DNA of 36,915 nucleotides, taken from positions 1-36,915 of the forward strand of contig NZ_AJZM02000391.1 in the NCBI RefSeq assembly GCF_000272405.2. Direction: 5' to 3'. Position numbers and translations under genes: made by a program. The DNA comes from Vibrio tasmaniensis 1F-187 (lineage in GTDB: Bacteria; Pseudomonadota; Gammaproteobacteria; Enterobacterales; Vibrionaceae). This document shows positions 1 through 10,977 of the stretch, one piece after another (the first letter of the stretch is position 1; each line of letters starts with the position of its first letter). The notes under the pieces were generated by a model. It was given only the letters and a program-made list of their open reading frames with translations. It ran no database searches and was not told where the DNA came from.

Positions 1-17
1 TCCCGTCCACTCCGCCA
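1..17 (+). tRNA. tRNA-Asp, 3' end only (cut by window edge)
   Basis: The first 17 bases match the 3' part of gamma-proteobacterial tRNA-Asp: the T-arm end, the acceptor strand and the encoded CCA. The anticodon lies outside the window, so identity rests on this match and on the following tRNA-Trp. The order 5S-tRNA-Asp-tRNA-Trp is a known rrn operon tail in enteric bacteria, so an rRNA operon probably ends just upstream. Confidence 0.75.
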
Positions 18-27
18 CTTATTCGAT

Positions 28-52
28 AACCTCGCCTAGTGCGAGGTTTTTT
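28..52 (+). terminator. Hairpin with T-tract between tRNA-Asp and tRNA-Trp
   Basis: A 6-bp GC-rich stem (30-35 with 41-46, extended by AA/TT) and a 5-base loop are followed by six T. It has the form of a Rho-independent terminator. It may end part of the rrn transcript or be read through or processed to give tRNA-Trp. Confidence 0.7.
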
Positions 53-76
53 CGAATCTGAAGTAATGAAAGTTTT

Positions 77-153
<77 letters not shown>

Positions 154-158
154 TATTT

Positions 159-189
159 AAGGCTCTAGCAGAAATGCTAGAGCCTTTTT
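159..189 (+). terminator. Rho-independent terminator after tRNA-Trp
   Basis: A perfect 12-bp stem (159-170 with 175-186) with a GAAA loop runs into a T-tract. It ends the rrn/tRNA transcript. The same hairpin recurs in degraded form after each decayed tRNA copy downstream. Confidence 0.9.
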
Positions 190-199
190 ACTTTCTGAA

Positions 200-283
200 G
201 CCAATATACGCCATTAGCAGAGCAGCGGATCCCCCGACCTACCAAAATAGCGCATGTTGGGAGTTAAACCTCCACTCCTCCCA
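200..283 (+). pseudogene. Decayed tRNA-Trp copy 1
   Basis: It retains GCAGAGCAGCGGAT from the D-arm and anticodon stem, and GTTGGGAG before the T-arm. About 12 extra bases sit where the anticodon loop should be, the acceptor strands no longer pair, and GTTCGAA is changed to GTTAAAC. It cannot fold as a normal tRNA. The hairpin that follows (291-317) is also mismatched. Confidence 0.75.
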
Positions 284-329
284 TATACTAAGCCTCAACA
301 GAAATGCTAGATCCTTTTTGCTTTCTGAA

Positions 330-413
330 TCCAATATACGCTATTAGTAAAGTAGCGGATTCTCCGACTTACTAAAACAGCGCGTGTTGGGAGTCGAAAC
401 CTCCAACCTTTCC
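330..413 (+). pseudogene. Decayed tRNA-Trp copy 2
   Basis: It is parallel to copy 1 and shares the same insertion in the anticodon region, so the insertion came before the second duplication. The D-arm block is further altered (TAAAGTAGCGGAT). There is no plausible acceptor stem. Unlike in copy 1, the terminator after it (421-446) is still perfectly paired. Confidence 0.75.
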
Positions 414-420
414 ATATACT

Positions 421-450
421 AAGCCTCAGGAGAAATGCTGAGGCTTTTTT
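421..450 (+). terminator. Terminator hairpin of the third tRNA-like unit
   Basis: A 9-bp perfect stem (421-429 with 438-446) and an 8-base loop are followed by a T-run. The stem sequence differs from that at 159-186 but is fully compensated, which suggests this last terminator is still under selection. Confidence 0.75.
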
Positions 451-636
451 GCTTTCTATTTGTTCTATTTTTAGTCGACAATTCCTACTTTTAATAAAAT
501 CTGGCCTTAAAAGTGTAAGTGCTTACTTATCCCAGCCTCTTTTATAAACAACCAACAGCACAAACTACGCTTCTTTATGAGAACTGTTATCAATATTTTG
601 TTACATTTTAGTCGTTATTACTAAAAGGCAACAAAT

Positions 637-2018
637 ATGGATATCTCCCGTCGTAAGTTTATTCAATCATCTCTCGCTATATCTGCACTCACTGTACTTC
701 CCGCTTGCTCAATGAAACGGGCGGTTGATGAGCAAGGAAAGTATGTTTATGACCTAACGGCAGAGCCTTCAACCGCTGAAATCGTGACGGGGTTTGAGAC
801 TAATATTCTAGGCTTTAATGGTCAGATTCCAGCGCCAACGATTCGGTGTCGCCAGGGGGAGAAGGTAACAATCCGTTTTACCAACAAGCTATCAGAACCG
901 ACGACTATTCATTGGCACGGTTTAAGGATTCCTATCGGAATGGATGGAGTACCTTTCTTAAGCCAACCACCGATCATGCCTGGTGAAACATTTATTTATG
1001 AATTTACGCCACCAGATGCTGGTACGTTTTGGTATCACCCACATATGAATAGCGTTAAACAGCTTGGTATGGGCTTGGTTGGTCTTATTATCGTAGAGGA
1101 GAGTATCCCAGTGCCGTTTGATGAAGAACACGCACTGACGCTTAAGCATTGGCATATAGATAAGAAAGGCCAATGGAAAGATCTAATGATCCCACGACTC
1201 AGTGCCCGTATGGGTACGCCAGGAGAGTGGAGTAGCGTTAATGGAATACATGAGCCTGCCTATCGTTAAAACAACATGCAACGACCAGGCTGCGTATCGC
1301 AAATGTCGATAATACGATCACTTACCCTATTGCTGTCGAAGGGGCAGAGGCATGGGTGATTGCCATTGATGGTAACCCTGTAAAAACGCCTTATAAACTG
1401 ACTCAACATAAAATTGGCCCAGGGATGCGAGTGGATATTGGATTGATAGCACCCAAAGCCGGTGGGCGAGTGAGCGTCCTTCAAATGAAAGGACGCTTTC
1501 CTTTCTCTTTGTGTGAGTTCGAGGTTGTAGATTCAACCCTTGTTGAGAATCGCTCTCTACCTTCTTTACCCCTTAATCCTGTGCCCAACTTAGATTTGGT
1601 TAATGCAGAAGAAATTGACTTTTTATTTGAATGGGAAGGGGCGGTTTCTCCAGTATCCAAAGATGGAAAATCTATGCCTAAGTTTTGGCTAACTAATAAA
1701 CGAGCATGGGAGGGGATGAGCAAAGATAATATCCCTGAACCTTTGGCGACTTTAGATCTGGGAAAAACCTATATATTCGATCTAAAGAACGTCACTCAAT
1801 ACCATCATCCTATCCATATTCATGGACATACTTTTACAGTACTCGAACTTGACGGGAAGAAAGTTGAAGAACCTTTCCATACCGATACAGTGTTACTTGG
1901 AAAAAATGGCCGAGCTAAAGCTGCATTTGTAGCCGACAACCCTGGCCGCTGGATGTATCACTGTCATGTTATAGAACACATGAAAACGGGTTTGATGGGA
2001 TATATTGAAGTTAAGTGA
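637..2018 (+). pseudogene. Tat-exported multicopper oxidase, broken by a one-base frameshift
   Basis: Two ORFs in different frames form one multicopper oxidase of about 460 residues. The N-terminus has the Tat motif SRRKFI and LPAC (residues 21-24), a possible lipobox, so it may be a membrane-anchored periplasmic oxidase. Copper ligands are seen as HWHG (92-95) and WYHPH (132-136) in the first part, and HPIHIHGH and HCH...H...M near the C-terminus. The first frame stops at TAA in CGTTAAAA (1264-1271). Inserting one T would restore R-L-K-Q-H and join the second frame, which is open well before its first possible start at 1356. Only one base is lost and every ligand survives, so the lesion is recent or a sequencing error. 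CueO-like copper detoxification is a family-level guess. A weak AAGG precedes the ATG. Confidence 0.85.
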
Positions 2019-2118
2019 CACCTGTAACGTTTAATATTTGCGCATGCATTCTTAGTTTCTACCCTCGCTTTTATCGGCGTTAAAGCTAGAATATAGGGAT
2101 TATTGTTTGGGAGGATTC

Positions 2119-2502
2119 ATGGGTCAGTTATCTATTCTAGGTTTTATCGCCATCGGTGGCGCGTTTGGTGCTTGTTCACGTTACTTGATTTCCGAGTTAT
2201 GCGTTGTGATGTTAGGGCGTGGTTTTCCTTACGGTACGCTGACTGTTAACGTAATTGGCTCTCTGATTATGGGATTGCTCATCGCCGCGTTTGAAAATGA
2301 GATGGTTGCGACGGAGCCGTGGAGACAAATTATCGGTCTTGGTTTCCTTGGAGCCCTGACGACATTTTCTACGTTTTCGATGGATAACGTGCTTCTTATG
2401 CAGCAGGGTGCGTTTTTCAAGATGGGGCTCAATGTACTGCTCAATGTGGTTCTCAGTATTTCAGCCGCATGGATCGGCTTCCAACTTCTGATAAAGTCTT
2501 AA
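2119..2502 (+). CDS. crcB: CrcB/FluC fluoride exporter
   Basis: Small four-helix membrane protein of 127 residues, the usual FluC length. FluC forms dual-topology dimers that export fluoride. Visible signatures are GGAFGACSRY near the N-terminus, TLTVNVIGSLIMG in helix 2 and GFLGALTTFSTFS in helix 3, which includes the TTFSTF pore motif. The ATG at 2119 is chosen over an in-frame TTG at 2107 because GGGAGG (2109-2114) is ideally spaced for the ATG and overlaps the TTG. It follows the oxidase by 100 bases and ends at its own terminator. I see no fluoride riboswitch upstream. Confidence 0.93.
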   Translation: MGQLSILGFIAIGGAFGACSRYLISELCVVMLGRGFPYGTLTVNVIGSLIMGLLIAAFENEMVATEPWRQIIGLGFLGALTTFSTFSMDNVLLMQQGAFFKMGLNVLLNVVLSISAAWIGFQLLIKS

Positions 2503-2528
2503 AACTTTCTTACGATTTGTTAACAACT

Positions 2529-2554
2529 CGGCTTGGTTTATCCAAGCCGTTTTT
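2529..2554 (+). terminator. Terminator of crcB
   Basis: An 8-bp stem (2529-2536 with 2542-2549), a TTTAT loop and a T5 tract lie 26 bases after the crcB stop. It overlaps the -35 and spacer of the proposed thiC promoter. Confidence 0.85.
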
Positions 2555-2561
2555 ATATACT
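2533..2561 (+). promoter_or_regulatory. Putative sigma-70 promoter of the thi operon
   Basis: TTGGTT (2533-2538), a 17-base spacer and TATACT (2556-2561) would start transcription near 2568, exactly at the 5' end of the TPP riboswitch. The -35 lies inside the crcB terminator stem. The call is from sequence only. Confidence 0.5.
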
Positions 2562-2567
2562 CGATTG

Positions 2568-2653
2568 TACTTGTCGGAGTGCCATATGGCTGAGACCGTT
2601 AACTCGGGATCCGTTGAACCTGATCAGGCTAATACCTGCGAAGGGAACAAGAG
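2568..2653 (+). promoter_or_regulatory. TPP riboswitch (thi box) upstream of thiC
   Basis: P1 is CTTGT (2570-2574) with ACAAG (2647-2651). Inside are the conserved CTGAGA core (2590-2595), GAACCTGATC (2625-2634) and the TAATACCTGCGAAGGGAA end typical of thi boxes. The downstream region 2665-2721 holds three hairpins, including GATCACA (2693-2699) with TGTGATC (2715-2721). None is followed by a strong T-tract, so control by translation or Rho is more likely than by an intrinsic terminator. The thiC Shine-Dalgarno AAGGA sits just after a small GGCT/AGCC hairpin. Confidence 0.95.
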
Positions 2654-2775
2654 TAGATATCTAACTAGAATCCTTCTAGAGATCTATCTCCAGATCACAA
2701 CTGCATTTTCTTGCTGTGATCCCTCTTGTAGCATCTTATCCGTCAAGCATTTTTATCCCTATAAATAATGGCTAA

Positions 2776-4742
<1,967 letters not shown>

Positions 4743-4743
<1 letters not shown>

Positions 4744-6035
4744 TGACAGTGAAGATACTCATCCCATCTCAAAATATTGAGTTAACGGGAGAGGTGCAGA
4801 ACTGTCTATTGGTTGCTAAGCGACAAGGCTTGGCAACCGATGCAGTTGAGTTGGGTGTAAGCCCAACTCAATACTTCTCTATCGTTGACACTCAGCAGAC
4901 GTTATCTATTGGCTTTGCTCATGATGTTGATTCATTGGCGGAGTGTCAGCTAGCGGAACTGAACCACGTTGTTGATTACAGTAGTTCAGTCGCGCTAACT
5001 GACGTTTGTGATGCCTTTACACAAACTCCGAATACCATCTACATCGGTGTCTCAGATGCTTCAGCTGTACTGGATATCTGGTCACACCGGGATACTAATC
5101 GTGCTATCAAGAGTGACACTACAGCTCATCAGGAGTTAGATAATCACGGCCACTTTGCCTGGTTACTTACTTTGTTGGCGTTGGAGTTCCCATTAGAAGA
5201 CGCATTGGTTTTAGCTCGCGCATCGTCCAATGTTTCACGTGGAACATGGCCAGCACATTACCAAAACTTTCCAATTCCAGCTCTTGAAGATCAACGATTG
5301 AATATAAGCGTTGGTTGGGCTAATCAAGGGACAGTGCTTTCTTTTCCTGATCTGGGTAAGAATAGTCTAGGTTTATACCCTGTGGTTGATGATGTTGAGT
5401 GGATCGAAAGGTTGCTCAAGCTTGGAATCAACACTGTTCAACTGCGTATTAAAAACCCGCAGCAAGCGGACTTAGAACAACAAGTCGCGCGATCAATCGA
5501 GCTTGGTCGAGAGCATAACGCTCAGGTTTTTATCAATGATTACTGGCAGCTTGCACTCAAGCATGACGCGTTTGGTGTTCATTTGGGGCAAGAGGATATT
5601 GAAGAGTCAAACCTCTCACAGTTGAGCCAAGCAGGTATCAAGATCGGTCTCTCGACTCATGGCTATTACGAGTTGCTCCGCATTGTTCAAATCAACCCAA
5701 GCTATATTGCGCTAGGGCATATCTTCCCAACAACAACTAAACAGATGCCATCAAAGCCTCAAGGTTTAGTTCGTTTATCTCTGTATCAACAGCTGATTGA
5801 TACTATCCCATACACAGACCAACTCACTGGTTATCCGACGGTTGCTATTGGCGGTATTGACCAATCGACAGCTGAGCAGGTGTGGGAGTGTGGGGTATCG
5901 AGTTTGGCGGTGGTACGTGCGATTACATTGGCTGAAGACCCACAGAAAGTGATCGAATTTTTCGAACAACTCATGGCACCTAAATCTCCAACTCTTAAGG
6001 AAGAGGTTATGCAGGAGCCTAGCTATGCTGAGTGA
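4743..6035 (+). CDS. thiE: Thiamine-phosphate synthase ThiE with an extra N-terminal domain
   Basis: It joins HMP-diphosphate and thiazole phosphate to make thiamine phosphate. At 430 residues it is about twice a stand-alone ThiE (about 210). The ThiE barrel begins near residue 209 (LYPVVDD) and keeps VQLRIKN, FINDYW, GVHLGQED, GLSTHG, GHIFPTTTK and AIGGI. Residues 1-205 are extra. Around 135-165 the pattern NHGHFAWLLTLLALEFPLED resembles the C-terminal helix of ThiD, but the HGxGC anion-hole motif reads HGHFAW, so a kinase remnant is inferred, not shown. It overlaps thiC by 1 base and thiF by 11. A parS site (5231-5246) lies in codons for residues 163-168. Confidence 0.95.
5231..5246 (-). 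other. parS centromere site 1 (ParB binding)
   Basis: TGTTTCACGTGGAACA is the exact reverse complement of the canonical 16-bp parS TGTTCCACGTGAAACA. It lies inside thiE and encodes V-S-R-G-T there. Confidence 0.93.
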
Positions 6036-6807
6036 CTTTGAATTCATTCGTTATCAACGACAAATTGCGTTACCTGAAGTGGGTGAGCAAGGGCAACGCA
6101 ACCTACTAAATAGTCATGTGTTGATAATCGGTTGTGGTGGCTTAGGTAATGCTGCGGCTCTTTACCTGGCTGCTTCTGGTGTTGGAAAGATCGTGCTGGT
6201 CGATGATGATTGTGTCGATTCATCGAACCTACAACGACAGGTCGCGTTCAGGGAAAATCAGTTAGGTTCGCCTAAGGTTGAAGCGTTGAAGCAACAACTG
6301 AGTGAGCTCAATGGTCGCAGCCAAGTAAGAACCATCAATCAACGAATGAGTGAAAGTCAGCTTGAGCTTGAAGTGATGCTAGCTGACTTAGTGTTGGATT
6401 GTACTGACAACTTCGAGTCACGCCAGCAGGTTAACCAAGCATGTTTCAGCGCGAAGACCCCTTTAATTTCTGGTTCTGCAATTGGCTGGAAAGGCCAATT
6501 TATTGTATTTGATTATCAGAATCAGAAAGGGTGCTATCACTGCTTGTTCCCGTTCAGACATCATCCACAAACGACTCGTTGTAGCGATAGCGGCATCATA
6601 GGCCCAGTTGTTGGCACCATAGGTAACCTTCAAGCTTTGGCTGCTATTCAACGTCTAGCTCGTGGTGAGTTTCAGGTCGCAACACATCAACTCAAACTGT
6701 TCGATGGCCAGACGATGAATTGGCAAAACCTTATGGTCACTCAAGATAGTGAATGTCCTGTGTGCAGTGCGTCTGTAGTTAAGCATTTAGAAGAAGAAAT
6801 CCAATGA
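6025..6807 (+). CDS. thiF: ThiS adenylyltransferase ThiF
   Basis: E1-like enzyme that adenylates the C-terminal glycine of ThiS so that sulfur can be loaded for thiazole synthesis. It has 260 residues. The nucleotide-binding loop is GCGGLG (36-41), followed by VDDDCVDSSNLQRQ, which is typical of ThiF/MoeB. Two zinc-binding pairs, CYHC and CPVC, lie in the C-terminal half. DCTDNFESR contains the conserved aspartate that binds Mg-ATP. It overlaps the thiE end by 11 bases and the thiS start by 4 (ATGA). Confidence 0.97.
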   Translation: MLSDFEFIRYQRQIALPEVGEQGQRNLLNSHVLIIGCGGLGNAAALYLAASGVGKIVLVDDDCVDSSNLQRQVAFRENQLGSPKVEALKQQLSELNGRSQVRTINQRMSESQLELEVMLADLVLDCTDNFESRQQVNQACFSAKTPLISGSAIGWKGQFIVFDYQNQKGCYHCLFPFRHHPQTTRCSDSGIIGPVVGTIGNLQALAAIQRLARGEFQVATHQLKLFDGQTMNWQNLMVTQDSECPVCSASVVKHLEEEIQ

Positions 6808-7013
6808 GCCATATAACGATCTCGATAAACGAACAATCAGAACAAGTAGCACACTCGTCGTCTCTAGCGGACATTATCCAAGTTCTAGCATTACCTGATC
6901 TAGGTTGTGTGTTTGCAATCAATAATGCGGTTGTCCCGCGTAGCCAGTGGCAACAAACAGTCGTTAATGAAGGCGACGCTATATCTCTTTTCCAAGCCAT
7001 TGCAGGAGGCTAA
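6804..7013 (+). CDS. thiS: Sulfur carrier protein ThiS
   Basis: A 69-residue ubiquitin-fold protein that carries sulfur as a C-terminal thiocarboxylate for the thiazole synthase ThiG. The essential Gly-Gly terminus is present (IAGG). [10 protein letters not shown] and [13 protein letters not shown] fit the family. Start overlaps the thiF stop as ATGA. Confidence 0.95.
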   Translation: MSHITISINEQSEQVAHSSSLADIIQVLALPDLGCVFAINNAVVPRSQWQQTVVNEGDAISLFQAIAGG

Positions 7014-7015
7014 CC

Positions 7016-7780
7016 ATGTTAACTATCGCTGATAAGACGTTTCAATCTCGACTCTTCACTGGAACGGGTAAGTTCGCCAATAAGCAATTGATGGCGAGTG
7101 CTATCGAGGCTTCAGGTTCGCAATTGGCAACTATGGCGCTTAAGAGAGTTGATATTCGCTCTGAGCAAGACGACATTTTACAACCAATCATTGATGCTGG
7201 CGTGAACTTGCTACCGAATACCTCTGGGGCGAAGAGTGCAAAAGATGCCGTCTTTGCTGCGCATTTGGCTCGTGAAGCGCTAGGCACAAACTGGCTTAAA
7301 CTGGAAATTCACCCAGATCCAAAGTACTTGATGCCAGACCCAATTGAGACGCTTAAAGCCGCTGAGCAACTGGTTAAAGATGGTTTTGTTGTGTTGCCTT
7401 ACTGCCATGCCGATCCAGTTTTGTGTAAGCGCTTGGAAGAGGTGGGTTGCGCTGCGGTTATGCCGTTAGGTGCGCCTATTGGTTCAAACAAAGGTATCGC
7501 TTCGGCAGACTTCTTAGAGATCATTATCGACCAAGCGAATGTCCCTGTGATTGTGGATGCAGGCATAGGCGCGCCATCGCATGCTGCTCGTGCAATGGAA
7601 ATGGGCGCAGACGCTGTGTTAGTGAATACGGCGATTGCGGCTTCTCAACAACCCGTTGATATGGCGATTGCTTTTAAGCTGGCAGTTGAAGCGGGGCGTA
7701 TGGCTTACCTTGCTGGGCTTGCAGGAAAAGTATCTCACGCGGTTGCTTCGAGCCCGTTAACTTCATTTCTAGACGAGTAG
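7016..7780 (+). CDS. thiG: Thiazole synthase ThiG
   Basis: TIM-barrel enzyme that condenses DXP, dehydroglycine (from ThiH) and ThiS-bound sulfur into thiazole phosphate. It has 254 residues, the usual length. The Schiff-base lysine is in [10 protein letters not shown]. Other family blocks are [24 protein letters not shown] and [20 protein letters not shown]. It starts two bases after thiS behind an AGGAGG that overlaps the thiS end. Confidence 0.97.
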   Translation: MLTIADKTFQSRLFTGTGKFANKQLMASAIEASGSQLATMALKRVDIRSEQDDILQPIIDAGVNLLPNTSGAKSAKDAVFAAHLAREALGTNWLKLEIHPDPKYLMPDPIETLKAAEQLVKDGFVVLPYCHADPVLCKRLEEVGCAAVMPLGAPIGSNKGIASADFLEIIIDQANVPVIVDAGIGAPSHAARAMEMGADAVLVNTAIAASQQPVDMAIAFKLAVEAGRMAYLAGLAGKVSHAVASSPLTSFLDE

Positions 7781-7787
7781 TGTACCT

Positions 7788-8915
7788 ATGACGTTTGTTG
7801 ATCGATTTAAACAGCTCAACTGGGATGACATTGGTATGTCTATCTTCAGTAAAACGTCAGCGGATGTTGAACGTGCTCTGAGTAAACCCAAACGTGACTT
7901 AGAAGACTTTAAGGCTCTGATCTCTCCGGCGGCAGAACCTTACTTAGAACAGATGGCACAACAGTCGTTGGCGCTAACTCGTAAGCGATTTGGCAATACA
8001 ATGTCGCTTTACATTCCTTTGTACCTCTCGAACCTATGTGCGAATGCGTGCACGTATTGTGGCTTCTCAATGGAGAACCGTATCAAACGTCGCACGCTTA
8101 CTTTGGATGAAATTGATGCCGAAAGTGCGGCTATCAAAAAGATGAAGTTCGATAGCGTTTTGTTAGTCACCGGTGAACATGAAACTAAGGTCGGGATGAA
8201 TTACTTTCGACAGGTGTTGCCGAATATCAAAAAGCAATTCAACTACCTAGCGATGGAAGTGCAGCCGCTTGATCAACATGATTACGCAGAGCTTAAAACT
8301 CTCGGTCTAGATGCTGTTATGGTTTACCAAGAGACTTATCAGCCAAGAACTTACGCTGAGCATCATCTACGTGGCAATAAAATGGATTTTGAATACCGTC
8401 TTGAAACCCCAGATCGCTTGGCAAAAGCGGGGATCGATAAGATAGGTATTGGTGCCTTGATTGGTTTGGAAGATTGGCGAACCGACTGCTTTTTTGTTGC
8501 TGCTCACTTAGATTACCTAGAGCGCACTTATTGGCAGACTCGCTATTCAATTTCATTCCCGCGTCTTCGTCCGTGTGAGGGTGGAGACTCTAGTGGAGGA
8601 TTACAGCCTAAATCAGTCATGAACGACAAACAATTGGTTCAGCTTATCTGCGCATATCGACTCTTGAATCCTGAGGTCGAGCTATCCCTTTCTACTCGCG
8701 AATCGGCAACCTTTCGCGACAATGTGTTGCCATTGGGGATCACGAGTATGTCTGCGGCTTCTAAAACCCAACCTGGTGGTTATGCTTCGGGTGAAGAAGA
8801 GCTTGAGCAGTTTGAGATCAGTGATGAGAGAAGTGCTGCTGATGTCGAGTCGATGATTCGTCAGCGTGGTTTCGACCCGGTGTGGCGAGACTGGCACAGT
8901 GCCTATTCTGGTTAA
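7788..8915 (+). CDS. thiH: 2-iminoacetate synthase ThiH (tyrosine lyase)
   Basis: Radical-SAM enzyme that cleaves tyrosine to dehydroglycine and p-cresol. This is the thiazole route of anaerobes and enterics and uses no ThiO. It has 375 residues. The radical-SAM motif is C84-x3-C88-x2-C91 (CANACTYC). VMVYQETYQP and FPRLRPCEGG are ThiH blocks. It is the last gene of the thi operon, seven bases after thiG, and is followed by a parS site and a shared terminator. Confidence 0.97.
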   Translation: MTFVDRFKQLNWDDIGMSIFSKTSADVERALSKPKRDLEDFKALISPAAEPYLEQMAQQSLALTRKRFGNTMSLYIPLYLSNLCANACTYCGFSMENRIKRRTLTLDEIDAESAAIKKMKFDSVLLVTGEHETKVGMNYFRQVLPNIKKQFNYLAMEVQPLDQHDYAELKTLGLDAVMVYQETYQPRTYAEHHLRGNKMDFEYRLETPDRLAKAGIDKIGIGALIGLEDWRTDCFFVAAHLDYLERTYWQTRYSISFPRLRPCEGGDSSGGLQPKSVMNDKQLVQLICAYRLLNPEVELSLSTRESATFRDNVLPLGITSMSAASKTQPGGYASGEEELEQFEISDERSAADVESMIRQRGFDPVWRDWHSAYSG

Positions 8916-8931
8916 TCAACATATTGGTTGA

Positions 8932-8947
8932 TGTTCCACGTGAAACA
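8932..8947 (+). other. parS centromere site 2 (ParB binding)
   Basis: A perfect 16/16 copy of canonical TGTTCCACGTGAAACA, in the intergenic region just after thiH. Confidence 0.96.
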
Positions 8948-8971
8948 TCGATGTAATGATACAGGCAAATA

Positions 8972-8999
8972 AAAACGGCTACCCTTGGGTAGCCGTTTT
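8972..8999. terminator. Bidirectional terminator between thiH and the M24B peptidase gene
   Basis: A 13-bp perfect stem (8972-8984 with 8987-8999) closes over a two-base TT gap, with A-tract and T-tract on either side. It serves the convergent thi operon and peptidase gene. Confidence 0.92.
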
Positions 9000-9064
9000 G
9001 CTATTTGCTATTTAACTTATTAACCGAGCAAGTTTTTTGGTTCAGTTAAGCGCTTAGCGAAGCA

Positions 9065-10855
9065 TTAAGCGTGAGCCAATGGAGTTGTCGATTGGCGTAA
9101 CCATTCCAATGTATCACCTTCAACTAATGGGCTAACGTCGTTCCATACCTTCTGATGGTAGTCGTTCAGCCACGCCAGTTCAGGTCGTGTTAGCAAATCA
9201 ACATTGATGTTGCGCTTATCGATAGGGCAACGAGTTAGCGACTCAAACGTTAGTACTGAGAAATCACCTTGAGTTGGAAGCTCAACTACCAATTCTAGGT
9301 TCTCGATACGGATACCAAACTCATCAGCACGGTAGTAACCCGGCTCGTTTGATAACACCATGCCTTCAACAAGAGGTACGTCGATAAGCTTCTTAGAGAT
9401 GCTTTGTGGGCCTTCATGAACACTTAGGAAGTGACCAACACCGTGACCAGTACCATGATCGTAATCGAAGCCTTCTGCCCATAAGTGCTGACGCGCTAGG
9501 ATATCCAGTTGGAAACCACGAGTACCCTGTGGGAAACGCGCACGTGCAATGCCGATGTGACCTTTAAGCGCTAATGTGAACTGCTGAATCATTTCGTCGC
9601 TTGGTTGGCCAATCGCGATAGTACGAGTGATGTCGGTTGTACCATCTAAGTACTGACCGCCTGAATCGACTAGGTACAGAGTATTCAGTTCTAGCTGACC
9701 AGGTTCAGGTTGGTTCTCATGGTTGTAGTGACACATTGCTGCGTTGCCGCCAGCCGCAGAAATGGTGTCAAAACTTAGATCCATCAGCGTCGGGTCTTGC
9801 TCGCGGAATGATTGTACTTTGTCAGCCAATACCGCTTCGTTGTGTAGGTTACCTTGCGCGACTTCTGCATCAATCCAAGATAGGAATTTCACCATCGCAA
9901 CACCATCACGAATGTGACACGCCTTCATGCCGGCAATTTCAGTATCGTTTTTAGCGGCTTTTGGCATTAGACATGGGTCTGCTGCTTCAATGAGATGAGC
10001 GCCAGCGTTTTGAAGAACAAGCGTATACCAAGCATTACTTGTGCCTGAATCGACAGATACGTTTTTGCTTTCTAAAGATTGAAGGCGCGCTTCAAGCTCT
10101 GATGGGTGAGAAACGCGAATACCATTACCAACGTGCGCTTCAAAGCCAGCCGGGATGCGTGCTGGGTCTAGGAAGAAATCGACGCTTTCATCGGCGTGAA
10201 TGATCGCGTTGGATAACACAACAGGTAGGCGAGATACGTCCAAGCCACGAATGTTAAGCAACCAACAGATTGAGTCTAGCTCGGTAAGGATAGCGGCGTC
10301 CGCACCTTTTGCTTTTAGTAAGCCAGCAATTTCAGCGCGTTTGCTCTCGCTTGATTGACCAACGGCGTCTGTTGCCATTAGGCGAACATCAGACACGACA
10401 GGCTCAGGGCGATCAGACCAAAGCTCATCAATTGGGTTTGCTGGGAGCGTTGTTAGCTCAACTTTCTCCGCTAGTTTTGCTTGTGCGCCTTTCAACCAAG
10501 CAGCGGTGTGCATGCGTGGGTCGAATGCAACCTTACTGCCTTGTGGCAATGAATTGATGATCCAATCTAAAGTCGGTTCTTCAATAAGGTGGCGATACTC
10601 AAATAACTCTGCTGGTACCTGCTTACGAACCTGAACGGTGTAGCGACCATCTACAAAAATAGCAGCAGTTTCACGAGTGATAACAGTGGCACCTGCAGAG
10701 CCAGTGAAACCTGTTAACCAGTGAAGTCGCTCGTTATGAGCGGGAACGTATTCACCTAGATATTCGTCTTCATGTGGAATGATAACGGCATCTAGGTTGT
10801 TTGTTTCAAGCCAAGCTCGAACCGCAGCAACGCGTTCAGCAGTGATATTGTGCAT
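9065..10855 (-). CDS. Aminopeptidase P family protein (M24B metallopeptidase)
   Basis: Cytosolic peptidase predicted to remove N-terminal residues before proline. At 596 residues it is of the three-domain, eukaryote-like aminopeptidase P1 type, not the 440-residue E. coli PepP type. Two creatinase-like N-terminal domains (about 1-300) precede the catalytic pita-bread domain. Metal ligands are seen in LVDSGGQY...TTDITRT (two Asp), GHGVGHFLSVHEGP (His), LSNEPGYY (Glu) and GIRIENLE (Glu). AAGGA precedes the ATG. It is monocistronic and convergent with thiH. Confidence 0.93.
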   Translation of the reverse strand: MHNITAERVAAVRAWLETNNLDAVIIPHEDEYLGEYVPAHNERLHWLTGFTGSAGATVITRETAAIFVDGRYTVQVRKQVPAELFEYRHLIEEPTLDWIINSLPQGSKVAFDPRMHTAAWLKGAQAKLAEKVELTTLPANPIDELWSDRPEPVVSDVRLMATDAVGQSSESKRAEIAGLLKAKGADAAILTELDSICWLLNIRGLDVSRLPVVLSNAIIHADESVDFFLDPARIPAGFEAHVGNGIRVSHPSELEARLQSLESKNVSVDSGTSNAWYTLVLQNAGAHLIEAADPCLMPKAAKNDTEIAGMKACHIRDGVAMVKFLSWIDAEVAQGNLHNEAVLADKVQSFREQDPTLMDLSFDTISAAGGNAAMCHYNHENQPEPGQLELNTLYLVDSGGQYLDGTTDITRTIAIGQPSDEMIQQFTLALKGHIGIARARFPQGTRGFQLDILARQHLWAEGFDYDHGTGHGVGHFLSVHEGPQSISKKLIDVPLVEGMVLSNEPGYYRADEFGIRIENLELVVELPTQGDFSVLTFESLTRCPIDKRNINVDLLTRPELAWLNDYHQKVWNDVSPLVEGDTLEWLRQSTTPLAHA

Positions 10856-10977
10856 CTGTGTTTATCCTTATTGTTAGGGTCCTTGTTAACACTCACAGTC
10901 GATATACATGCGAGGGGACTTATTAGGTCAATAAGCTAGCGCTTTTGTTCGTTTGCTGCAAACGCTGTACGCCATTT

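Larger units (their letters stand above)
194..455 (+). repeat. Two tandem 130-bp units of decayed tRNA-Trp plus terminator
   Basis: Positions about 201-330 and 331-460 are direct repeats of one another in exact 130-base register. Both are diverged copies of the intact tRNA-Trp/terminator unit before them. Shared landmarks are the D-arm block (97-109, 218-230, 348-360), the GTTGGGAG block before the T-arm (123-130, 256-263, 386-393) and the CAGAAATGCTAG-type hairpin. Most differences between the two units are transitions. The pattern suggests tandem duplication followed by mutational decay. Confidence 0.8.

Noticed and set aside
515..526. GTAAGTGCTTAC palindrome before the multicopper oxidase
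   Set aside because: It resembles half-sites of GacA boxes, but the spacing is 2 instead of 6 bases; too short to call.
2019..2118. Possible fluoride riboswitch before crcB
   Set aside because: The conserved crcB-motif blocks are not found.
2469..2768. 99-residue ORF after crcB
   Set aside because: It overlaps the crcB end, its terminator and the TPP riboswitch; no coding signs.
10950..10964. Small CGTTTG/CAAACG hairpin after the LysR gene
   Set aside because: Stem of only six pairs and no T-tract in the needed direction; not a convincing terminator.
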